From a virus: DNA of 23,823 nt. The DNA lies in IMG/VR virus record IMGVR_UViG_3300008627_000662, positions 1 to 23,823 of that record; one strand, given 5' to 3'. The notes below the pieces were generated by a model. The model searched no databases, was not told the origin of the DNA, and was given only the letters and a program-made list of their open reading frames with translations. Position numbers and translations under genes: made by a program. This document shows, in pieces, positions 1 to 4,594 of the stretch. Position 1 is the first letter of the stretch. Each line of letters begins with the position of its first letter.

Positions 1-59
1 CGATACTGCTTCTCGATGCGCTCTAGTCGGCGCGTGAGTCTTGCTTTACTTGCTGGCAT
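1..59 (-). CDS. Partial leftward gene, unknown function (N-terminal 19 residues only)
   Basis: Only the start lies in the window. It reads M-P-A-S-K-A-R-L-T-R-R-L-E-R-I-E-K-Q-Y on the minus strand and then runs off the left edge. The start is supported by a GGAGG ribosome binding site nine bases upstream (on the plus strand around 65-75). The ATG overlaps the last codons and TAA of the upstream leftward gene by 14 bases, as expected for a translationally coupled operon. The visible part is very basic and helix-prone. No family can be assigned from so little. Confidence 0.6.
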   Translation of the reverse strand, partial: MPASKARLTRRLERIEKQY

Positions 60-597
60 TGTATTCCGCCTCCAACTCAAGCTGATACCGCTCTTCGGCG
101 GCGAGCGCGAACACGAGCAGCGAGGCATAGACCGACCGGCGGATCGGGCAAGGCGGCAAGCTGCCGAAGTTCCCGTGAGTGTCGGTGGACTCGATCTCAA
201 GCCCGGCTCGGACTTGACTCCTCCACCGGTGCGGACCATGTGCGATCTTCTCTAGTAGCTTGTGGACCTCGTAGAAGGGTGACGCCTCATAGTCGGCCTC
301 GGCCCGGCAGGTCTTGCACAGCTTGTCGTCGCCCTCCTCGCCGGTGACTAGTGTCGCCCCGAAGACCTCGCCGCAGTCAGCGCAGGAGCGCCGCCATTCG
401 TCCTCGACGGCGTCGCGGTCGCCATACTCAACGCAGCCGCCACAGATGTACAGATCGTGGACCTCGTCGTACTCCAGCTCGTCCGCGCGGCGGTCGACTT
501 GGCAGCGATCGCACTCCCGCTCGGAGAAGCCGGGACCGAAGTCCTCGGGTGTCAGGTTGTCGTATGCGCGTTGGGCGCTAGCGAATCCGTTCGGCAT
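46..597 (-). CDS. Zinc-finger phage protein with four CxxC motifs
   Basis: 183-residue protein. I chose the ATG at 595-597 because GGAGG lies eight bases upstream. The open frame continues further upstream (to 717), but that would run through the leftward promoter. The N-terminus N-G-F-A-S-A-Q-R-A-Y-D-N-L-T-P-E-D resembles a short segment I recall from other phage accessory proteins. Four CxxC pairs follow at C29/C32, C52/C55, C72/C75 and C94/C97, which fits two treble-clef-like zinc sites. The C-terminal half is helical and charged, without further motifs. It is the first gene of a leftward operon and overlaps the next leftward gene. The zinc binding is inferred from cysteine spacing. The function is unknown; binding DNA or a host protein during early infection is plausible. 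Confidence 0.75.
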   Translation of the reverse strand: MPNGFASAQRAYDNLTPEDFGPGFSERECDRCQVDRRADELEYDEVHDLYICGGCVEYGDRDAVEDEWRRSCADCGEVFGATLVTGEEGDDKLCKTCRAEADYEASPFYEVHKLLEKIAHGPHRWRSQVRAGLEIESTDTHGNFGSLPPCPIRRSVYASLLVFALAAEERYQLELEAEYNASK

Positions 598-617
598 TGT
601 CTTGACCTCCATCAAGT

Positions 618-632
618 TAGAGCCAGACTCTA
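618..632. promoter_or_regulatory. Possible operator: TAGAG-N5-CTCTA inverted repeat
   Basis: A perfect 5-bp inverted repeat with a 5-base spacer covers the -10 box and probable transcription start of the leftward promoter. A protein bound here would block leftward transcription. The divergently encoded helix-turn-helix protein starting at 733 is the obvious candidate, but nothing in the sequence proves that pairing. The repeat is short and could be chance. Confidence 0.3.
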
Positions 633-655
633 CGCCGCGACAAGACAGGGCGCAA
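627..655 (-). promoter_or_regulatory. Leftward promoter for the zinc-finger operon
   Basis: On the minus strand a -35 TTGCGC (plus-strand 650-655) and a -10 TAGAGT (627-632) are separated by 17 bases. This sits about 30 bases upstream of the ATG at 597, leaving room for a short leader with GGAGG. The boxes closely resemble those of the other leftward gene (TTGCAC-N16-TAGAAT at 4498-4525), which supports both assignments. Sigma-70-type recognition is inferred. Confidence 0.55.
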
Positions 656-686
656 GCGGAAGAGTGCAGAAAGTTGAAAGAGGGGC

Positions 687-714
687 GCGACAACCTGCGC
701 CAATTTCGTATACT
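687..714 (+). promoter_or_regulatory. Rightward early promoter
   Basis: The -10 TATACT at 709-714 is a good match to the consensus. It is preceded by a weak -35 (GCGACA at 687-692) with a 16-base spacer. It lies just upstream of the AAGGAGG site and ATG of the excisionase-type gene, and it diverges from the leftward promoter at 627-655. An alternative -35, TTGAAA at 674-679, is too far away (29 bases). Confidence 0.45.
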
Positions 715-732
715 CAAGCGGAAGGAGGCACT

Positions 733-945
733 ATGCCCGAGATACTTACGACGACAGAATGCGCCGAGCGGCTACGGGTGAGTACCCGCACGATCCGGCA
801 GATGATCACAGACGGGAAGATCCCGCACTTCCGCATCGGAGGACAGGGGCGCGGCCAACTCCGCTTCGACTGGGACGAGGTGCTTACGAGCCTGCGCGAG
901 CAGGACCGGAGCAGGGTAGGCCGGGAGGCTCAGGCCGGTGAGTGA
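733..945 (+). CDS. Excisionase-family helix-turn-helix DNA-binding protein
   Basis: 70 residues. The start is set by AAGGAGG six bases before the ATG at 733; the same frame is open further upstream but lacks any such signal. Residues 5-60 match the excisionase/MerR-like winged-helix pattern: T-T-x-E-C-A-E-R-L-R-V-S-x-R-T-I-R-Q-M-I-x-D-G-K-I-P-H-F-R-I-G, then R-F-D-W-D-E-V. In this family the first helices contact DNA and the G-R-I/L-R-F strand forms the wing. It is the first gene of the rightward early operon and overlaps the replication gene by eight bases. No integrase is visible here, so it may be a transcription regulator rather than a true recombination directionality factor. Confidence 0.75.
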   Translation: MPEILTTTECAERLRVSTRTIRQMITDGKIPHFRIGGQGRGQLRFDWDEVLTSLREQDRSRVGREAQAGE

Positions 946-1756
946 CGGGTTCGGCATGATACCCAACGCGCTGATAGACGCGCTGGCGCTAGACTCTCGG
1001 CTCACCCTCTCGGATCACCGGGTGGTGCTCTACGTTGTGCGCCAGAGCATCGGCTACAACCGAGCAGACTCGGGCGACTTTGGATCCTTCGCCGCCATAG
1101 CGCGAGGAACGGGGCTCAGCCGCCGAACAGTCGTCTCCACTCTCGGGAAGCTCCAAAGGCTCGGGGTGCTATCTCGGACGCGACCACCGGCAGGAACTAG
1201 GCCGGCGGCTTACTCCGTCTGTCCTGCCAAGGAGTGGGCTAGGGGTGAGCCACAGATCACCGGTGAGCCACAGATCACTAGTGAGCCACAGATCACCCAT
1301 AGGGGTGAGCTACAGATCCCCCCTGGGGGTGAGCCACAGATCACCCCACAAAAGACAAGGATCAAAAAACAAGTAAAAGACAACAACAACAAGGCGTCGT
1401 CGTGGCTGGATGACATTCGATCGATCAAGGACGAGCCGAGTGCAGAGGGCCGGATCGACATCGCCGCCCTTCGCCAGCGTCTCGGGATGCGGATCAGTAT
1501 CGCCGATGTCGCCCGCCCGAAGTGGATCGGGATCTCCCAGCAAGACCCCGCCCGAGTCGAGGAACTCCTGACCTGGGCAGCGGGTACAGCCGATCCGGCC
1601 TCAGCCTTCACCGCATGCTTCGACGCGACCGGCAAAGCGAAAGCCAAGCGCAGAGCGAAGCCCGGCAAAGAGACACCCGAAGAGAAGTCCCGGCGTTATG
1701 CCGAGATGGAAGAGCGAGTAAAGAAGAAGTTAGCAGCGCGAGCTGCGCTAAGATAA
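938..1756 (+). CDS. Phage replication initiator, lambda O-like organisation
   Basis: 272 residues from GTG at 938, preceded by GGGAGG and overlapping the upstream gene by eight bases. Residues 1-100 form a winged-helix region: N-A-L-I-D-A-L, then S-D-H-R-V-V-L-Y-V-V-R-Q-S-I-G-Y-N, then I-A-R-G-T-G-L-S-R-R-T-V-V-S-T-L-G-K-L-Q-R-L-G-V-L. This layout is known from phage replication proteins that bind origin DNA. Residues about 103-136 are a repetitive linker (GEPQIT repeats) encoded by the 18-bp iterons. An Asn/Lys-rich linker follows, then a C-terminal domain from about residue 150 ending in a highly basic helix (K-K-K-L-A-A-R-A-A-L-R). The order of N-terminal DNA-binding domain, iterons and A-rich tract inside the gene, and C-terminal domain mirrors lambda O. 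Its role would be to bind the iterons and recruit the helicase loader. Family assignment rests on these patterns. Confidence 0.75.
   Translation: MSDGFGMIPNALIDALALDSRLTLSDHRVVLYVVRQSIGYNRADSGDFGSFAAIARGTGLSRRTVVSTLGKLQRLGVLSRTRPPAGTRPAAYSVCPAKEWARGEPQITGEPQITSEPQITHRGELQIPPGGEPQITPQKTRIKKQVKDNNNKASSWLDDIRSIKDEPSAEGRIDIAALRQRLGMRISIADVARPKWIGISQQDPARVEELLTWAAGTADPASAFTACFDATGKAKAKRRAKPGKETPEEKSRRYAEMEERVKKKLAARAALR
1244..1345 (+). repeat. Five 18-bp iterons inside the initiator gene (putative origin)
   Basis: Five copies of GGTGAGCCACAGATCACC or close variants start at 1244, 1262, 1280, 1304 and 1328. Copies 1 and 5 are identical. Copies 2 and 3 differ by one base each, and copy 4 by two (GCTACAGATCCCC end). 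Copies 1-3 abut; copies 4 and 5 are each preceded by a 6-base spacer, so all unit lengths keep the reading frame. Each unit is itself a hyphenated palindrome, GGTGA-N8-TCACC, as lambda ori iterons are. All copies point the same way. Together with the A-rich tract just downstream they look like the replication origin. Confidence 0.7.
1346..1392 (+). other. A-rich tract beside the iterons (putative DNA unwinding element)
   Basis: Immediately after the fifth iteron the coding strand becomes strongly adenine-rich (AAAAGACAAGG, AAAAAACAAG, then a run of AAC triplets), in sharp contrast to the GC-rich surroundings. It encodes a Lys/Gln/Asn linker in the initiator. In lambda an equivalent A-rich stretch next to the iterons is where the origin opens, so the same role is inferred here. 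Confidence 0.55.
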
Positions 1757-1773
1757 CCACCGCAGGAGGACAC

Positions 1774-2391
1774 ATGGACCAGATCGCAGAGACAATAGAG
1801 GCCCAGCTAACATCAGCAAACCAGAGGACGCCCGACCCCGATGTCGTCGAGACGTGGCTGATCGACCTACAAAACAGACTCGGCGCAATCTCCGCCGACC
1901 GACTCGAGCGAGCCTTCACCGCTGCCCGGGACGAGTGCGCAGAGCGGAGAGCACGAGGCGCGTTCGGACAGCTCAGCCTCGACGACGTGATCCGGCAGTA
2001 CCGGAAGACCGAAGCCCGAGCGGTCGACGTTCCCACCGATCCGCACTGCCCGCACGCCTGCGACAAGGGCCACGCCATGATGACGGACAAGGAAGGCTAC
2101 GACGTGCAGGTGCCGTGCTCCTGCCGAGCCGGCGAACACCTTCGTAACCACCTCAAGATCTACGAGCGGAGGCGCAACGTCGAGGAGCTCCTGCGCTTCG
2201 GGTGGAAGGTCAAGAGCCGGTCAAAGCGTCGACTCTCGGAGGACGAAGTACAGTGGCTGATGGCTCGCTCGTTTGAGACATCGATCCAGCACGCAATGTG
2301 GGAGCACCGGAAGGACCGGAAGATGCCGGCGACCGATGAGAACATGGATCGAGCAGCTAAGATCCTTTCCCGATCTATCGGTCGCGGGTAG
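1774..2391 (+). CDS. Zinc-cluster protein after the initiator; possible helicase loader
   Basis: 205 residues. ATG at 1774 is preceded by AGGAGG four bases upstream and starts 17 bases after the initiator stop. Residues 1-80 are helical and highly charged. A compact Cys/His cluster follows: H91, C92, H94, C96, H100, then C115 and C117 (C-x3-C ... C-x-C), suitable for one zinc ion. The C-terminal 90 residues are basic and helical. No Walker motifs are visible, so it is not an AAA+ DnaC-type loader by sequence. Its place directly after an O-like initiator is where lambda-type phages keep the protein that delivers the host replicative helicase. That position is the only argument for the role, so it is tentative. 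Confidence 0.5.
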   Translation: MDQIAETIEAQLTSANQRTPDPDVVETWLIDLQNRLGAISADRLERAFTAARDECAERRARGAFGQLSLDDVIRQYRKTEARAVDVPTDPHCPHACDKGHAMMTDKEGYDVQVPCSCRAGEHLRNHLKIYERRRNVEELLRFGWKVKSRSKRRLSEDEVQWLMARSFETSIQHAMWEHRKDRKMPATDENMDRAAKILSRSIGRG

Positions 2392-2400
2392 GCTGGCACC

Positions 2401-3576
2401 ATGGCAGGAGCACTTAGACACGACCTCACGATCCAGACTCGCCCGATCTCCGAGCTGACACCCTGGGCCAAGAACCCACGGGACAACGACGCCGCAGCAG
2501 AGGAACTCGCCTACACGATCAGCGAGGTCGGATGGACTAACCCGATCCTCCTCGACAAGCACGGCACGATCATCGCCGGGCACACTCGGCTCAAGGCCGC
2601 GCTCAAGCTGGGACTCACCGAGGTTCCTACGATCACTCTCGATGTCGACGGACCACAAGCAGAACTGATCGCCATCGCGGACAACCGACTCTCTGAGTTC
2701 GCAGAGTGGGACAAGGATGCACTCGCTGAGATCCTGGAGAGCCTACAGGCCGAAGGCATCGACACGAAGATCGCAGGCTACGGGGACGACGACCTCTCCG
2801 ACCTTCTAGCCTCGCTCGACTCCGAGCCCATCGGTCCCGACGACATCGAGCCCGAGGCACCGCCCGAAGATCCCGACAGCAAGCGCGGCGAGGTCTACGA
2901 ACTCGGACCGCATCGGTTGATCTGCGGTGATTCGACTGATGAGAGTGTCTGGGCACTCGTCATGGGAAAGACAAAGGCTGACTTGGTGTTAACAGATCCG
3001 CCTTATGGGCTGGGCGACACAGAGAGCGAAAAGAACAACTACAGGACCCACGACGACACAAAAGAAAACCTCATCAATATAGTCGCCAATGTAATTCCCA
3101 TCGCTCGCGCTCGCGCTCGCGTTGTCGCACTAACTCCGGGCAACGGGAACACTGCGCTCTATCCGCCGCCAACGTGGACAATGGCATGGTTCACCCCTGC
3201 TGGCGTCGGGCGTGGACCTTGGGGGTTCTGTTGCTGGCAACCAATTCTCTGCTACGGGAAAGATCCAAAGCTCGCCAAGGGGCTAGGCTGCCACCCTGAC
3301 GCCATCGTGCACACAGAGAGCGCCGAAGACTTCGGGCACCCCTGCTCAAAGCCGATCAACTTCTGGGTGTGGCTTGTTGAGAGAACCAGCGAAAAAGGGG
3401 ACGCTATCGTCGACCCATTCGGGGGAAGCGGGACGACGCTGATCGCCTGTGCTCGCACCGGACGAACCGCTACGCTGATCGAGCTTGACCCCGGCTACTG
3501 CGACGTTATCCGTAAGCGGTGGACAGCCTGGGCCAAGGAAGCAGGGCAAGACCCAGGACCGGGGGCGCTTGACTGA
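2401..3576 (+). CDS. ParB-like domain fused to DNA methyltransferase
   Basis: 391 residues. Residues 10-110 are a ParB/Srx-type N-terminal domain: I-S-E-L-T-P-W-x-x-N-P-R, then G-W-T-N-P-I-L-L-D, then I-I-A-G-H-T-R-L with the conserved G-H-x-R at 60-63. Residues 165-385 are an N4-cytosine/N6-adenine methyltransferase with catalytic D-P-P-Y at 199-202 and the AdoMet-binding D-P-F-G-G-S-G-T-T at 338-346. Catalytic motif first and AdoMet motif last gives the beta-class order. The intervening part (W-F-T-P-A-G-V-G-R-G-P-W-G-F) probably holds target recognition. Such fusions are common in phages, where they modify phage DNA, often against host restriction. No cognate nuclease is nearby, so this is an orphan enzyme. 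The ribosome binding site is weak. The stretch from about 2960 to 3420 is richer in A/T than its flanks, suggesting a transferred module. Confidence 0.9.
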   Translation: MAGALRHDLTIQTRPISELTPWAKNPRDNDAAAEELAYTISEVGWTNPILLDKHGTIIAGHTRLKAALKLGLTEVPTITLDVDGPQAELIAIADNRLSEFAEWDKDALAEILESLQAEGIDTKIAGYGDDDLSDLLASLDSEPIGPDDIEPEAPPEDPDSKRGEVYELGPHRLICGDSTDESVWALVMGKTKADLVLTDPPYGLGDTESEKNNYRTHDDTKENLINIVANVIPIARARARVVALTPGNGNTALYPPPTWTMAWFTPAGVGRGPWGFCCWQPILCYGKDPKLAKGLGCHPDAIVHTESAEDFGHPCSKPINFWVWLVERTSEKGDAIVDPFGGSGTTLIACARTGRTATLIELDPGYCDVIRKRWTAWAKEAGQDPGPGALD

Positions 3577-4049
3577 TGGCCGTCGCTACTAGCACAGGCG
3601 GGGCAGTATCTAAGCGGCCTACACAGAAGGAGCGCAAGCGCAGGCTCGACCTCGTAGAGCGCACGATGGCGGAGGCGGGATGGAGCGGTCGCGTAGTGCG
3701 TGCCCTCGCTGCGCAGCTCGATGTAGACCAGCGCACGATCTACCGATACCGAGACGAGGTGCTCGACGACATAGAGAAGGCATACCGGGGCATCGACCGC
3801 AGCCGGGCAAGGGCTGAGTTCATCGCTCGACTCCGAGACCACCAAGCGCATGCTCGCGGCCTCGGCAGCATGGGAAGCGTGAGCGGGATGATGGGGATCG
3901 AGGCTCGGGTGCTCGGCATTGACCGACCGCTAGAGGAGACAGACGCCGACGACCACAGCAACCTCACGCGAGACGAACTGCTCGACCGCCTAGCCTCCGA
4001 GCTGGACCCCGAGATGGTCGAAGCCATCCGAGTTCGGCAGAGGCATTAG
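3576..4049 (+). CDS. Putative terminase small subunit
   Basis: 157 residues, with its ATG overlapping the methyltransferase stop (TGATG). Residues 15-66 are basic and contain a helix-turn-helix: G-R-V-V-R-A-L-A-A-Q-L-D-V-D-Q-R-T-I-Y-R-Y-R-D-E-V. The middle is helical, and the C-terminus (T-R-D-E-L-L-D-R-L-A-S-E-L-D-P-E-M-V-E-A) is acidic and helical. Small terminases combine an N-terminal DNA-binding HTH, a central oligomerisation region and a C-terminal segment contacting the large subunit. The length and the position one gene cluster before the large terminase fit. It would recognise the packaging site. Sequence alone would also allow a transcription regulator. Confidence 0.65.
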   Translation: MAVATSTGGAVSKRPTQKERKRRLDLVERTMAEAGWSGRVVRALAAQLDVDQRTIYRYRDEVLDDIEKAYRGIDRSRARAEFIARLRDHQAHARGLGSMGSVSGMMGIEARVLGIDRPLEETDADDHSNLTRDELLDRLASELDPEMVEAIRVRQRH

Positions 4050-4181
4050 GTGCTCTTCTCGATCTGGCATATCAAGCCGAGGAGCACACGCCGGATCTGC
4101 GTCGGATGCCTCGCTCTCTACTTCGGCCCGCCGTGGTGCTCGGACGACGACTGCAAGGGCTTCGGTGAACCGCTCTGCTAG
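4050..4181 (+). CDS. Tiny cysteine-rich ORF after the small terminase
   Basis: A 43-codon frame starts with GTG directly after the previous stop (TAGGTG) and ends at TAG 4179-4181. It reads M-L-F-S-I-W-H-I-K-P-R-S-T-R-R, then C-V-G-C at 17-20, then C30, C35 and a terminal C43. A CxxC followed by C-x4-C could bind one zinc ion. A weak AGAGG lies upstream inside the preceding gene. It ends ten bases before a stem-loop. It is too short for composition to be convincing, but zero spacing, cysteine pairing and lack of any other content support a real gene. Confidence 0.45.
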   Translation: MLFSIWHIKPRSTRRICVGCLALYFGPPWCSDDDCKGFGEPLC

Positions 4182-4190
4182 AACGACAAA

Positions 4191-4208
4191 GGCCCGCCGA
4201 AGCGGGCC
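4191..4208 (-). terminator. UUCG-loop hairpin terminator of the leftward small gene
   Basis: A perfect 7-bp stem (GGCCCGC/GCGGGCC) closes a four-base loop. Read leftward the loop is TTCG, the very stable UUCG tetraloop, and the stem is followed by TTTGTCG. It starts 22 bases after the stop codon of the leftward gene at 4231-4455. Read rightward it has no T-run, so it should act mainly on leftward transcripts, although the stem may also stabilise or slow the rightward message. Confidence 0.7.
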
Positions 4209-4230
4209 AGAGTGTTGGGGGCGGGCGGGA

Positions 4231-4455
4231 CTAGTCCTCGTAACGGGAGGCCCAGTCGTCAATCATCGCGTCCGTCGGGTTCATGTAGCGGCCAGCGGCG
4301 GCGGTGTTCAGGTCGGCAGCGGGGCGCACGCGGGCGGCGACGGCGCGGCGGTCAGCCTCGGCGCGGTCAGCCTCGGCGTCGGCCTCGGTGTCGAGGCCCA
4401 GGAGGGCGTCGAGGGCGGCTTCGGTGAGGTCGGTAATGTCGGTCAGGTTGGTCAT
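4231..4455 (-). CDS. Small acidic leftward protein between the terminase genes
   Basis: 74 residues from the ATG at 4453-4455, chosen because AAGGAG lies nine bases upstream; an in-frame ATG at 4479 lacks one. The protein begins M-T-N-L-T-D-I-T-D-L-T-E-A-A-L-D-A-L-L-G-L-D, followed by an Ala/Glu/Asp/Arg helical stretch and M-N-P-T-D-A-M-I-D-D-W-A-S-R-Y-E-D. It is acidic at both ends and carries no known motif. It has its own promoter (4498-4525) and hairpin terminator (4191-4208), a complete monocistronic unit running against the packaging genes. The function is unknown; a small regulator or inhibitor expressed independently of the late genes is conceivable. Confidence 0.7.
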   Translation of the reverse strand: MTNLTDITDLTEAALDALLGLDTEADAEADRAEADRRAVAARVRPAADLNTAAAGRYMNPTDAMIDDWASRYED

Positions 4456-4497
4456 TGTCTTAGTCTCCTTCGGGCTCAATTGCCCTTGACTGTCTTT

Positions 4498-4525
4498 ATT
4501 CTACATACGTTTAAGATAAGTGCAA
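4498..4525 (-). promoter_or_regulatory. Leftward promoter for the gene between the terminases
   Basis: On the minus strand TTGCAC (plus-strand 4520-4525) and TAGAAT (4498-4503) are 16 bases apart, inside a notably A/T-rich island (about 4495-4560). The leader then runs some 35 bases to AAGGAG and the ATG at 4455. The last 16 bases of this leader match the leader of the 46-597 gene at 13 positions (GGAG-N3-AAGACAATG), and the promoters match too. This is one of the better sigma-70-like promoters in the window. Confidence 0.65.
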
Positions 4526-4582
4526 GTCTTTTTTGTAAATACACAAAAGAAAGTTAGAAAGCGCAATACGTCGCCCTAGTGC

Positions 4583-4588
4583 TACGCT
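4583..4588 (+). promoter_or_regulatory. Possible -10 box for a leaderless large-terminase mRNA
   Basis: TACGCT ends six bases before the GTG at 4595, the distance that would make the start codon the first transcribed bases. There is no Shine-Dalgarno sequence before the GTG, and an in-frame TAG at 4577-4579 rules out a start further upstream. No clear -35 is visible. TANNNT boxes at this spacing are typical of leaderless genes in some bacterial phyla. The call is tentative. Confidence 0.35.
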
Positions 4589-4594
4589 CTCCCC

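Noticed and set aside
598-717. N-terminal extension of the leftward zinc-finger protein to 717
   Set aside because: The region holds the leftward promoter and its operator-like repeat, and the ATG at 597 has GGAGG at proper spacing.
457-732. Upstream extension of the excisionase-type frame to 457
   Set aside because: It would run across the divergent promoters and opposite to a well-supported leftward gene; AAGGAGG before 733 fixes the start.
1244-1345. CRISPR-like repeat array
   Set aside because: Units are 18 bp and abut or have 6-base spacers, and they lie in frame in a coding sequence; iterons explain them better.
4165-4557. 130-codon rightward frame opposite the small acidic gene
   Set aside because: It crosses the hairpin terminator and the A/T-rich promoter region and has a low-complexity Gly/Val composition typical of an antisense shadow.
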